Shown: positions 33,405 to 43,196 of the stretch, piece by piece | Layout: each line of letters opens with the position of its first letter | How positions within the stretch are numbered: position 1 is the stretch's first letter | Source: a virus | DNA length: 55,688 bases | IMG/VR virus record: IMGVR_UViG_3300029952_000027 | Coordinates: 1 to 55,688 of that record | Reading direction: 5' to 3' (one strand) | Made by a program: the position numbers and the translations under genes | The notes under the pieces: generated by a model | Database searches by the model: none | The model's input: the letters and a program-made list of their open reading frames with translations, nothing else | Told to the model about the DNA's origin: nothing

Positions 33405-36263
33405 ATGGATCAAACACAGGCGTATTTGGCGCGTGTGCTACCGTGGTCAGAGTACCCGGACGCATACCGTAATATCCACTTCAAAGGTCGCCCCACCGAA
33501 GACGGGCGCACAATGATGCCAGGCTCTGCCTGCTCGACCATAGAAGAAGCCCTTAAAGCCGTTGACTATATTTCCAAAAAATACATCGACACCTTCGTGT
33601 GTATGTCGCTCCAAGCCGAGGCAAAAACACGTGCCGAAACTGTCAATGGCGCGAAGTACCCACCTGGTGCGGTACGGCTGAAGAGAAACGCCGTAGGGTC
33701 CAAAGCATTCTATTTTGATATGGACGTAAAGCCTGGCGCCTACACCTCGACCGCCGAGGCTCTACGCGCGCTGACCGCGTTCATTGCCGGAATTTCATTA
33801 CCCAAGCCTACTACCATCACCGCTTCCGGCGGGGGTGGTATCCATGCAATATGGATTGTTGACAAGGTGGTGCAGCCATCTGAATGGCTCGTCATCGCCC
33901 GCGCGCTCTCCACTGCCGCCAACGCCGCTGGCCTGGCCAACGACGCTAATGTGACGGCGGACATCACCCGACTGCTACGCATACCCGGCACTTTCAATTC
34001 CAAATACACCCCGATGGCACCGTGCCGTACGCTCGGCCAGATCAACCAGCAGGACGTGCCGCTGGCCGAGTTCAAAAAAGCTTTGGCCCAACACCTGCCG
34101 GGTAACGTGGTTGCGTTCCCATCGCTATCGCCACTGCCCAAACAGTCGGAGTTCAGCGCAGGTATTACTCCGCAGAGTAATACTATCGAGATGGCGAAGC
34201 TGGCGGCAGCGTGCCCGATGATGGCCGAGGCTCTGGGTAATGGTGGCGCCCATCTTTCCGGCGGCGGCATCTGGCCGCTTGTGGTGCTGATGACGACCTT
34301 TGTTAAGGACGGAAGAGATTGGGCGCACGAGGTGTCGAAAGGCCACGCCGAATACACACTACAATCGACGGACCAAAAATTTGACGAGAAGCTTGCCGCT
34401 AGAAAGGGCATAAATGGCGGCGTCGGCTGGCCCGCCTGCTCGACCATCCACAACGCACTACCCGGCGGCGCGTGCAACACCTGCCCCCGTCGTGGCGCCA
34501 ACAAAACACCGTTTCATTTTCTCGATCCAGCATCACCCACGGCGACGAGCCTGCCGCACCCCTACTACCAAAATAAAGGCGGCGTGTGGCTCACGCTGGA
34601 GAAGGGCGACGAAACTGAGATTACCAATGTGTGCGCCTACCAAGTTGCCGATGCGTGGCTTGACAAAGCCATGGACGGCGCAGCCCAGATAAATTTTAGG
34701 TTTTTGTTGGACGGCAAGGGGGCTGGTATCGCCAGCATACCTGGCGACAAGATAACGTCACAAGCCATATCACCATTGATGGCGCGCCAGGATTTATTTC
34801 TTGACCCTAGCCAGATCAAAGTGTTCATGGGGTTCGTCATGAGTTGGATCAAGCAGCTACAAGCCGCCACCGGCAACGGTGAAAGCACGCCGCCTCTAGG
34901 TTGGGTTGGCACTGGCGATAAACCAATAGGTTTTGCCTACGATAATGTGGCATATACACCGACTGGCGAAGAGCGTGCATCGCGCTCTGACACGTCGATG
35001 CTATCCGCCTGGGCACCGCGCGGTAGCTTGGATAAGTGGGTTGAGGCCGCCAAGTTCATCACCGACCAACATCGCCCTGGCCTTGAGGCCATACTGGCCG
35101 CCAGTTTCGCCGGGCCGCTGGTGCGGTTCACCGGCCACAAGGGCCTGCTGGCGTCGGCCTACAGTCCGGAAACAGGCATTGGCAAGACGACTGCCATGAA
35201 CATCGCGGCAGCGGTATGGGGGCACCCCACGGATAGTGCCCAGGCGCTTGACGACACGCCTTTGTCATCACTCAAGCGTTTGGGCGCTATCCAGTCCCTG
35301 CCGTTCTTTTGGGACGAAGTGCGCCTTTCCAGTCAGGACAAGACTGACAAATTAGCCACCTTGATATTTGCGCTTACCACTGGCCGCGAGCGCACCCGGC
35401 TGAATGCCAACACCACCATGCAGATCGCTGGCAAGTGGCAAACCATGATGATGACTGCCAGCAACCAAAGCATTCTGGAGATCGCCAGAGAGGCCACCAA
35501 GGGAAGCGATGCTGGCGGGGTCCGTGTCTTCGAGTGGCGCGTTGCGCCTGCATCGCTTCAAACTATATCGTCGTCGGAAGCTACACGAGCAGCGGCAGTC
35601 GTCGGGGCCAACTACGGCAAAGCGGGTGCCTTGTACGCAGCGTGGCTCGGTAAAAATCATGACCAAGCCCGGCGCGTTGTTGAAACGCTTAGTGATGCAC
35701 TCAACAAAGAATGCAACGCTGTGCCCGATGAACGGTTTTGGGTTTCAAGCATGGCAGTATTATTAGCAGGCGCAGCCATCGCAAAAAAGTTAAACCTTGT
35801 AAGCTTTGATTTAATCGAATTGAAAAAATTCTGCCTCGAAACATTATCGGCGCTGCGGCTTGACCGCGTAACGACACCAGCCATCGGTGCCGAAAGTATG
35901 CCGCGCTTGACTGAGCTTTTGGGGATGTATCTCTCTGAGGCCAAGTATGACCGCACATTGGAGACTTCTGTTGGCAAGCCAGGAACAGGGTTTCTCGTTA
36001 ACATTGATCCAGGCGCAGAGCGCTTAAGGTTGCTGGATGTCCACATAGAAAACAATACTGGTTTCATCCACCTGCGTACCGCTGCGTTCTACACCTGGCT
36101 GCGCGAGCATGGCCTCCAAAGAAAGAGCACAGTGGAGGGGCTACACATGAACGTCGGCGCCTTTGAGCAGCGCATTGTCATGGGGGCACACACCTCGCAC
36201 TCGACGCGGGCTAAGGTCAGTGTAATCAGCATACCTATTAAGGCGCTAGGGGCGACACCATGA
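33405..36263 (+). CDS. primase-helicase (AEP-like primase fused to DUF927/SF3-type ATPase)
   Basis: 952 residues. Primase part: D-M-D at 105-107 (FYFDMDVKPG), SGGGGIHAIW (141-150) and DITRLLRIPGTFNSKY, as in archaeo-eukaryotic-type primases. A Cys-containing linker (ACNTCPRRGA) is followed by the ATPase: Walker A ETGIGKTT (~588-596), Walker B LPFFWDE, and ANTTMQIAGKWQTMMMTASN. It would unwind DNA and prime replication for the phage polymerase. The linker contains I-T-P-Q-S-N from a dispersed palindrome. Last rightward gene; convergent with the late operon, overlapping it by 26 bases. Confidence 0.85.
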   Translation: MDQTQAYLARVLPWSEYPDAYRNIHFKGRPTEDGRTMMPGSACSTIEEALKAVDYISKKYIDTFVCMSLQAEAKTRAETVNGAKYPPGAVRLKRNAVGSKAFYFDMDVKPGAYTSTAEALRALTAFIAGISLPKPTTITASGGGGIHAIWIVDKVVQPSEWLVIARALSTAANAAGLANDANVTADITRLLRIPGTFNSKYTPMAPCRTLGQINQQDVPLAEFKKALAQHLPGNVVAFPSLSPLPKQSEFSAGITPQSNTIEMAKLAAACPMMAEALGNGGAHLSGGGIWPLVVLMTTFVKDGRDWAHEVSKGHAEYTLQSTDQKFDEKLAARKGINGGVGWPACSTIHNALPGGACNTCPRRGANKTPFHFLDPASPTATSLPHPYYQNKGGVWLTLEKGDETEITNVCAYQVADAWLDKAMDGAAQINFRFLLDGKGAGIASIPGDKITSQAISPLMARQDLFLDPSQIKVFMGFVMSWIKQLQAATGNGESTPPLGWVGTGDKPIGFAYDNVAYTPTGEERASRSDTSMLSAWAPRGSLDKWVEAAKFITDQHRPGLEAILAASFAGPLVRFTGHKGLLASAYSPETGIGKTTAMNIAAAVWGHPTDSAQALDDTPLSSLKRLGAIQSLPFFWDEVRLSSQDKTDKLATLIFALTTGRERTRLNANTTMQIAGKWQTMMMTASNQSILEIAREATKGSDAGGVRVFEWRVAPASLQTISSSEATRAAAVVGANYGKAGALYAAWLGKNHDQARRVVETLSDALNKECNAVPDERFWVSSMAVLLAGAAIAKKLNLVSFDLIELKKFCLETLSALRLDRVTTPAIGAESMPRLTELLGMYLSEAKYDRTLETSVGKPGTGFLVNIDPGAERLRLLDVHIENNTGFIHLRTAAFYTWLREHGLQRKSTVEGLHMNVGAFEQRIVMGAHTSHSTRAKVSVISIPIKALGATP
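34164..34181. repeat. 18-bp palindrome TTACTC-N4-GAGTAA (site 7, inside primase gene)
   Basis: ATTACTCCGCAGAGTAAT, with symmetry extending to GTA...TAC (34162-34183). Read as I-T-P-Q-S-N between the primase and helicase parts. Confidence 0.85.
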
Positions 36264-36501
36264 CGCAGCCGTGCGCAGCGCCTTCGGTTGTTGGCGCCGA
36301 AGCGGCTTGGCGTTCAAGGTCAGCGGCGACTTCCGCCAGGGCCGTGGAGCGGAACATGCAATCTCCGCCCGCGTCTGTTGTGGCCATGGAGCGGCTGAAC
36401 AGGCCAGCGTAGCACATGAGGCGTTCGGATTCTGCGCGCAGGTAAATTGCGGCCAGCATGAGTTCAGCTTTGTTGGAGCTAGGCATCGGTGTGCCCCTCA
36501 T
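36238..36501 (-). CDS. small hypothetical protein (87 aa)
   Basis: 87 residues, helical Ala/Met/Leu-rich (KAELMLAAIYLRAESERLM). Start overlaps the stop of the giant internal protein (ATGA); an in-frame ATG at 36486 is an alternative. Last gene of the late operon; its end overlaps the primase gene antisense. Function unknown. Confidence 0.55.
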   Translation of the reverse strand: MRGTPMPSSNKAELMLAAIYLRAESERLMCYAGLFSRSMATTDAGGDCMFRSTALAEVAADLERQAASAPTTEGAAHGCVMVSPLAP

Positions 36502-39500
36502 TGGGCGGCGGGCAGGTTATACGCGCCCATCGGCGCCGCGAGAAACTGCTGCTTCTTCGTGAAGCCCACACCATCAACCTGCTGGTTGTTTTTATTTCCT
36601 GGGCGTGTAGCGCGCAGTGCCTGGCTGAAAGTGAGACGGCTGCCGTACGGCACCGTGGCGTTGAACTGCGCCAGCGCCTGCGATGCTGCTCCGAAATTGC
36701 CGCCTGCGTAAGCGCGCTTAAAACTATCAAGTGTAGCCGCGCGGCTCTCCTGATACTCGTGCTTCGCCGTAGTGCCAGCTTCACGCGCGCCATAGGCTTC
36801 TTCCACGGCATCGGGCTCCCAGCCCATCCACTGTGCAAGCACCTGGTTCCATGGTAGCGGCGGCACCATCTGGTTGCCTTCGGTGTCTTGCAGGCCGTGC
36901 TCGGCTTCGCTGATGGCCTTGATCTTGTTGCGGATGACAGCGGGCATAACCAACTCAGTCGCGCGCTTGAAATCACCGTGGCGCGCAGCCTGCATAGCTT
37001 CAACTGTACTACCAAGCATTTGCCCAGGCGCACCGATCATGGTGTTCCCTAGCCACTGTGTCCAGCTTGATACTGTGTTTTCTGGGGGCGCCTGGTCGAG
37101 CACAAGTGAAGACAACCCCATACGTCCGACCGCGTTGAAGCCAAGCTCGGTGGTCAGCCCGTTGGTGAACAGGTCTATTTCTTTCGCGTCAAGGCCCAGC
37201 TTCTGCCCGGTTTCGTGTAGCCATTGATCGTAGTTAAACGCCCGGTGGTCGCCAAAAACCAGCGAAGCAATACCTAGCATGGTAAGAGCCGCGCCAATCG
37301 GAAGCCCGTGCATTCCGGTGACAGCGACGTGAGTGGCCAGCGTGTTGAGCACGGTGTTGCGCGCAACCCGGCGCACCTCCTTATTCTCCCCGGCAAACGC
37401 CTCGAACGTGTGCCTGCCGATAAGGCTATATACCATCTGGGCATATTTTTTGAATGTGAAGAACGGCTGCAAGAATGGGTGCTTGCTACCCTGCATTAAG
37501 AGCGCGGTATTCGGTGGCGAGTAATCGGCTTGTGTCTCCTTGATCGCGGTGCGCGCAGCAATATACGCCTGCTCCTTGTCGCCGCTTTTTGCTTTCTCAA
37601 GCTCGTAGGCGGACGTGCCCAACATCAGCCGGTTGGCTACCTCGATTGCCGTGGGCATCGCCCGCGTGACTTCCTCAGCAGCGTGCAGCGTGCGCATGAA
37701 CCACCCCTTACCGGCAGCGTCTAAGGATGCGCGGACCTGTAGCCCGGCGCCATTATGGCCGATGGCGTTGTCAGCGGCCAGCCGTTCGATTAGGCTGATG
37801 TGCTCGGCGGCGCGGGCTTTATCCGCTGGGGTTTTGGCGCCGTCAGTAAGCATGTCCTTGTAAATTTGCACGTAGTCTTTCGGCGCGCGCACATCCTTTG
37901 ACAGTGCATTATGCACGCCGCTGTACATCTGCATGGCGCCCTCTTTGGCGGCGTCAACCCCGAAGCCCAGCCGCGCTATATTGCGGCCCATCTCGGCGAT
38001 GGTAGCGCGCTTGCCGTAGCGCGCGCCAAGGTAGGGCATCCCAGTCATCCATGGCTGGGCAAGCTGCACCATATTAAACGCGGCGTTACTCATGTCGTTG
38101 ACGAAAGTGTATTGCTGGATGCCCCGGATCGTTTGGTTAATGGCGCCGTTGCCAGGCGTGTCCATTGGCGCGGCCTGACTGCGCTGCTCGGCCAGCTTCA
38201 CCAATTCTTGCCGCACATGGTTCATGCCGTCTGACCCGGCAGCGTGCGTCTCCGTGTACTCGCGCATCGCTTCGAGCGCGTTGAAAGCTTCGTGGCCGAA
38301 CCGCAGCCTCGCCATCGTGTTTGCGGTTCCTAGAAAATAATCATGAAGCACCTGCAACGTATCCTGTGAAGCACCCATCACATTGCGGCGTCTTAGCGCG
38401 CCATACCGCACGGAGTTTGGCGGCAGAAGTTGTATGACAGCTTCATTGAGGGCGCGCTCAATCGCTGGTTTGCTGGCGCCGTCCTCGCTGGCTTTACCCA
38501 GGGCATGACGCAACACACTAAGCGCCGCCGGGCTGAGCGCGCCCCCTACCTTCGTGCTTTCCCTGGTGTGCTCGGCATCGGGCACCCAATATTTATTGGT
38601 GGGGTGGTTGCGCAGTTCCTCAACGCGGGCTTTAGCTTGATGCGGCTTGTCAAAAAACTCCAACCCCTCATTCTGTGTGCGCGCGGTAAATTCAGAGCGC
38701 ACCACCGGCTTGGCGGCTGGGTCGTTTTTATCTACCTCGTCGCCGTTGGCGTCGAAGTCTTTGCGCGAGCTTCCCTTAATGTACAGGTCAGTCGTCTTGG
38801 CGAAGTGCTCCATATCGGCTTCGCTGCTGAATGTGTGCTCTTCCGGGCGCAGGTCGCGGTATTGCACGGCCTGTTTGCCATAGCGCCGCGCTGGGAAATA
38901 ATTCTCAAACTCGTGGGGCGCACCGCGCTCTTTTGCAAGTAGCTTATGCGTTTCAGCACCCATGAAAGATTTGTCGTCGTCAGTCTCTTGCTTATTCATG
39001 TAGCGGTCTGTCTGGGCGTCAATCTCGGCGTGGTTGAGCCGCAGCGTCGTGTTGCCAGGCACCAACTTGCTGCCGCCAATCGCTTCGCGCGTTTTTGCGA
39101 GGTGAGCCTGCGCGACAGTGGAGCGCACAGCTTCACGCGCCACAGCAACCCGCGCATCATGCACGGCATCACGGGTATCCTTGAACAGTTTCTGGAGTTC
39201 GGGTGGCAGCTTTTTCATCATGGCGTAACCAACCCCGTGCTGGGCTTTGCGCTGTATCCCGTGCGCGCTGGTGGCTTTGCTCCTTGGGTCCGGCGCCTTG
39301 GTTGGGTCATAATTATAATGGGTACTGTGCGCCATTAGCTCTTGGAACGTCGCGGCGTCGTCAGGTTTTGCTTTGGACAGCAGCCATGCCATGCGATGCT
39401 GGATCGGCGCGAACGCATCCGCTATTTTAAGCGCATAACTCCCCGTGTGGTTAAGCGCATTTTGAAAAGTGTGGCTCGGCCCCTCAGTGCTTTCCGTGGC

Positions 39501-42500
39501 GATGCGGGTATTTGGTGTCCAGTCAAAAATGTTCTTGCCAGCTTCCGCCAAGTCTTGACCGTTGGCGAGCTTACCAAAACCAGCGCGTATGGCGTTCATC
39601 GCGCTTGTGTTTGAGAAGAACATATCGCGCAGCTTCTTAGCCACAGGATCATAGAAAGATGGCTCTACACTTTGGATAATATCTTCGGGCTTATTTTTGA
39701 ACACCTTTGAAAACTGCTCCGCGCCGTAAGCATCAAGCGCCTCCTGCCGATGCGAGAACTGCTGCTGGCGAAAGCCCTCATAGATGCGCCCGCTGGCTTC
39801 GCTTCCGAACACCCTGGCGATACGGTCTTTGATGCGCTGCACGAATGTATGGAGGTGCCCGATGATCGAACGCGCCCGCGCATCCTCCAAGTCGCGTTCA
39901 GCAAAGTGCCGGTCGGTCATGGTCTCGGCAAAATACTCGTTCCAGTTTGTGAAGCGGTAGTTGGCATTCGTGGGCCGCCACGACACAGAGCCATTGTCTC
40001 CCAGCTTTACCCGGTCCATGATGCGCGGATCGTTGCCGTATTTGGCGATGAACTCTTTTGCAGCAGTGCCTGTTAGCGTATCCTTGAGGCCACGCAAGTT
40101 CATCTTCGCGTCTTCGCCGCGCCATACGAACGCTTTCATCCATGGGTTCTTCGCCAGGAATTTATTCATCTGCGTGACGTGCTCTTTGCGCAGTGCAAAT
40201 TTGTCACGCAGCGTCAGCGCCGTCTCCACGCTATGCCAAAGCTCGTGGATCGCGGTGCGCGTAAGCTCGCCCTTGGCGATGGCGCTTTTGTAGATGTGCA
40301 CGATGCGGTCGCGCGGGTTGAAGCTACCATGCACGCCAGGCGGCCCGTTGCGCACCGATAAGCCCGTGTCTTTGGTGAGATGCGGGCCGAGGAAATGCAG
40401 GAAGTCTTCGACCTCGCGGATGTCATCTGAATGGATGCCGCTTTGCTTATCGAGCCCTTGCGCCAGCCGCAGCCGCCCCGTCATGGCGTCGGCGCCGCGC
40501 TTTATTTTTAGTGTGCCTGCGCGCTCTTGGGCGCTTTTCACACTCAGTGGCGCGGCACCATCTTCGCGCTTGAACATGTCCGGCAGGCTCTCATGACCCA
40601 GTGGCTTAATTTCGCCGGGGCCACCCATCTCGGCATGGCGCGCTATAAACTCTTCGCCACGCATCTCGTTAGTCAGCTTGCGGTTGGGGGTCGCATCGCG
40701 CACGCCACCGGCCCGTGCGTCATCCAAAAGCTTGCGAGCGCGGTAAAGAAACGTACCGCGTTTTATGAAGCTACCTGCATCCTCGCCCCGGCTGTGCGCC
40801 CGCTCCACCCGTGCCCAGAATGCGTGGTCGCTTTCAGGTCCAAGCGGCGGCGTCTCGTGCTGAAGAAGCTCATGCTCCAACGGCGGGCGCTGCCCTTGGT
40901 TGCGTGCGGCCTCGGCACGCAGATAATTTTGTTCAGCGGCCTTGGCGCGGTTCATCAATAGCTGGCGGGTGCGCACGTCGCCACCGCGCCGGTCCCGCAT
41001 ATCGAGTATGTCCTGATACACCGGGTGCGCATCGTCGCCGCGCCGCGCCACCATCTTCTCGGCGCGGGCGTAAGTGGTGCGGTTGTCTTCGTCAGGGTTG
41101 ATTTTCGACAGCAACAACCCCTCGTTGCCAGGCTCGTAGGCATCCCCGGCGCGCACGCGGGCTTGGGTGGCTTGCTCGTCAGGGTCCACCGGCGCCGGGC
41201 CGAATGCTTCATGTGGAGCATCGGGTTGGTCCAGCGCCTGGGCGCGCGCCTGGCGTGCGGTGCCCGCTGCCTCGGCGATGCGCTGGCGCAGCGGCTTGGT
41301 GGCGGCGAACTGGCGCAGCATCTCATCCACATCGCCGCCGTGGTACGGCAGCTCGTCGCGCGCCTGCTTGAGTAGGTCAGCCATGATCGTGCTGACCAAG
41401 CCAGTATCGGACGTACCCACATCACGCGCCACCAGTTTAGCCACATCTGACTGTGGCCCCAGCAGCTTGCGCGTGGCGTTGCCGACCTTCGCTGCCGAGG
41501 CCACAGGCACGCGGTCTTCATCGCTCTCGGGTGAGACGTAGGGCTTTGGCTGAGCCAAAGACGTGGGCTCTGGTTCCTTTGGAGCAGGCGCCGCTATATC
41601 GGCTGGACGGGCGCTTGCAGGCGGAACTTCAGGTGCGGCAACCCGTTCTGTTTCTGGCGCTGCCGTGGCCGCCGCAACCGCTTGGTGGGTGGCCTCATCG
41701 ACTGCTGGTGCTGGATTTTGGGGCTGGGCTTGCGCGGGCTCTTCATCCTCTTCTTCTTCTCCATGCTGCCTATCGTAGTCGATAGGCTCGCCCAGCGGCT
41801 CTGGTTTAGCGTGTATAGAAGGCAGCGCCTGCATACGGTCCATTTGGGCGCCGTGGATGCGCTCTGTTGGAAATAGCGGCTCAGCCTCGGCGCCAGGCAC
41901 TGTTGAAAGATCGGGGTGTAGCGCGGCGTTCACCGCTGCACCCTCTGGAGTATTGATGTGCTCCGGCTGCCCGGCGGCTAATTCTTCCGGCGCGTGGCGT
42001 GACACAGCGCCCACGAAGCTGCCCATTGACATCCCCATGAATGCGCCCTTGGCAGACTGCATAAGCACATCATGCCAATCTGCTTTGCCTCCGGTGAGGT
42101 TTGCCGCCGACTGGTCCGCCGCCGCTGCGCTGGAGCCCATCATGGCCGCGCCGCCCGCTGCATTCGCCAGACCTTCGGTTGCCGCGCGCCGCAATAGCCC
42201 CTGGGCTGCGTTCTTACCCAGCAACCGGCTTACCGTGCCGCCGCTGATGTTACCCGCCATGGCACCCACCGCGCCCGCCACAAGGGGCAGCACGCCGGTA
42301 ATCTTATCAACCAGCGCAGCCTTCGCCTGGTTAACTGGCATGCCTTTGGTGCGCATCGCCGCGTAGGTCGGGTTGAACAGCGGGCTTTTGGGGTTGCGCA
42401 GGTCCGCATCGGAACTGCTGTTCACCACGTCTGATGCCGCCGCCATGACAGAACCTGCATTGAGGGTGGCGTTTGTGGCTGCCCCGGTGGCCGCCACGGG

Positions 42501-43196
42501 TGCGGCAATCGCGGCAGCTTTTTCAGCAAGGCTGGCGCCTTGCAAGCCTTTGCCAACAATAGCTATTTTTGCAGCAAATGTTTCTGGTATCAGCGCAGCC
42601 AGCATGGTAGGCAGCACGTTGGCGCCTTTCACGAGTGCGGTCTGCACCAGCGGGTGAGTAAAGGCGCTGTCCTTTGCCCACGGGTTGAGCGGCGCGGCCA
42701 AATCGACCTGCCCCTGCGGCGACATGCGGCCAATAAGCCTTTGGTTGGTGCCAGACAATGACTGCTGTGTGTTCAACAGCGCCCCGGCGGTCTGGCTGTA
42801 TATCTGCTGCTCTTCATCGGCAGGTAGGTTCATTGACTGATCGAGCGCCGGATTGGGTGGCTGCTCCAAAGGTGGCAGGCCATTTAACGGCTTAGCGGCA
42901 GCCCGCGCCACACTCGGTACAGAGGGTGCGGGCTGCGCCAGCATCTGGAGTAAACCTACCCCCGTCTTGCCCAGGTCCACCCCACCAGCGGCGAACGAAA
43001 ACGCCATGTCGTGTGCGGTCTGAAGCACGCCGGTGGGGTTACTCTGTGGAGTAACCGGCGCAGCAGGATCATAGCTCGTGGTGAAGCCACCCCAGCTTCC
43101 ACTGGAGGGCGCTGGTGCTGGGGTGGCGCTCGCAGCGGGGGGCGCGTCGTAACTCGTGGTGAAGCCGCCCCAGCTACCGCTCATTGGTGCTGCCAT
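36498..43196 (-). CDS. giant internal virion / large polyvalent protein with HExxH motif
   Basis: 2232 residues. N-terminus has two copies of SGSWGGFTTSYD and a Pro-rich linker with V-T-P-Q-S-N (palindrome copy). Residues ~180-400 contain hydrophobic helices; 980-990 carry a zincin-like AIHELWHSVETAL (H984-E-x-x-H988); ~1400-1600 has EFENYFPARRYG and similar blocks typical of LPD38-type large polyvalent proteins; the C-terminal ~400 residues have membrane-prone helices (LPIGAALTMLGIASLVFG) and PLPWNQVLAQWMGWEPD. Probably ejected with the DNA to form a channel and act on the cell envelope. Confidence 0.8.
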   Translation of the reverse strand: MAAPMSGSWGGFTTSYDAPPAASATPAPAPSSGSWGGFTTSYDPAAPVTPQSNPTGVLQTAHDMAFSFAAGGVDLGKTGVGLLQMLAQPAPSVPSVARAAAKPLNGLPPLEQPPNPALDQSMNLPADEEQQIYSQTAGALLNTQQSLSGTNQRLIGRMSPQGQVDLAAPLNPWAKDSAFTHPLVQTALVKGANVLPTMLAALIPETFAAKIAIVGKGLQGASLAEKAAAIAAPVAATGAATNATLNAGSVMAAASDVVNSSSDADLRNPKSPLFNPTYAAMRTKGMPVNQAKAALVDKITGVLPLVAGAVGAMAGNISGGTVSRLLGKNAAQGLLRRAATEGLANAAGGAAMMGSSAAAADQSAANLTGGKADWHDVLMQSAKGAFMGMSMGSFVGAVSRHAPEELAAGQPEHINTPEGAAVNAALHPDLSTVPGAEAEPLFPTERIHGAQMDRMQALPSIHAKPEPLGEPIDYDRQHGEEEEDEEPAQAQPQNPAPAVDEATHQAVAAATAAPETERVAAPEVPPASARPADIAAPAPKEPEPTSLAQPKPYVSPESDEDRVPVASAAKVGNATRKLLGPQSDVAKLVARDVGTSDTGLVSTIMADLLKQARDELPYHGGDVDEMLRQFAATKPLRQRIAEAAGTARQARAQALDQPDAPHEAFGPAPVDPDEQATQARVRAGDAYEPGNEGLLLSKINPDEDNRTTYARAEKMVARRGDDAHPVYQDILDMRDRRGGDVRTRQLLMNRAKAAEQNYLRAEAARNQGQRPPLEHELLQHETPPLGPESDHAFWARVERAHSRGEDAGSFIKRGTFLYRARKLLDDARAGGVRDATPNRKLTNEMRGEEFIARHAEMGGPGEIKPLGHESLPDMFKREDGAAPLSVKSAQERAGTLKIKRGADAMTGRLRLAQGLDKQSGIHSDDIREVEDFLHFLGPHLTKDTGLSVRNGPPGVHGSFNPRDRIVHIYKSAIAKGELTRTAIHELWHSVETALTLRDKFALRKEHVTQMNKFLAKNPWMKAFVWRGEDAKMNLRGLKDTLTGTAAKEFIAKYGNDPRIMDRVKLGDNGSVSWRPTNANYRFTNWNEYFAETMTDRHFAERDLEDARARSIIGHLHTFVQRIKDRIARVFGSEASGRIYEGFRQQQFSHRQEALDAYGAEQFSKVFKNKPEDIIQSVEPSFYDPVAKKLRDMFFSNTSAMNAIRAGFGKLANGQDLAEAGKNIFDWTPNTRIATESTEGPSHTFQNALNHTGSYALKIADAFAPIQHRMAWLLSKAKPDDAATFQELMAHSTHYNYDPTKAPDPRSKATSAHGIQRKAQHGVGYAMMKKLPPELQKLFKDTRDAVHDARVAVAREAVRSTVAQAHLAKTREAIGGSKLVPGNTTLRLNHAEIDAQTDRYMNKQETDDDKSFMGAETHKLLAKERGAPHEFENYFPARRYGKQAVQYRDLRPEEHTFSSEADMEHFAKTTDLYIKGSSRKDFDANGDEVDKNDPAAKPVVRSEFTARTQNEGLEFFDKPHQAKARVEELRNHPTNKYWVPDAEHTRESTKVGGALSPAALSVLRHALGKASEDGASKPAIERALNEAVIQLLPPNSVRYGALRRRNVMGASQDTLQVLHDYFLGTANTMARLRFGHEAFNALEAMREYTETHAAGSDGMNHVRQELVKLAEQRSQAAPMDTPGNGAINQTIRGIQQYTFVNDMSNAAFNMVQLAQPWMTGMPYLGARYGKRATIAEMGRNIARLGFGVDAAKEGAMQMYSGVHNALSKDVRAPKDYVQIYKDMLTDGAKTPADKARAAEHISLIERLAADNAIGHNGAGLQVRASLDAAGKGWFMRTLHAAEEVTRAMPTAIEVANRLMLGTSAYELEKAKSGDKEQAYIAARTAIKETQADYSPPNTALLMQGSKHPFLQPFFTFKKYAQMVYSLIGRHTFEAFAGENKEVRRVARNTVLNTLATHVAVTGMHGLPIGAALTMLGIASLVFGDHRAFNYDQWLHETGQKLGLDAKEIDLFTNGLTTELGFNAVGRMGLSSLVLDQAPPENTVSSWTQWLGNTMIGAPGQMLGSTVEAMQAARHGDFKRATELVMPAVIRNKIKAISEAEHGLQDTEGNQMVPPLPWNQVLAQWMGWEPDAVEEAYGAREAGTTAKHEYQESRAATLDSFKRAYAGGNFGAASQALAQFNATVPYGSRLTFSQALRATRPGNKNNQQVDGVGFTKKQQFLAAPMGAYNLPAAQ
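43038..43055. repeat. 18-bp palindrome TTACTC-N4-GAGTAA (site 8, inside giant internal protein gene)
   Basis: GTTACTCTGTGGAGTAAC, with symmetry extended one base each side. Read on the coding strand as V-T-P-Q-S-N in the N-terminal linker. Confidence 0.85.
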
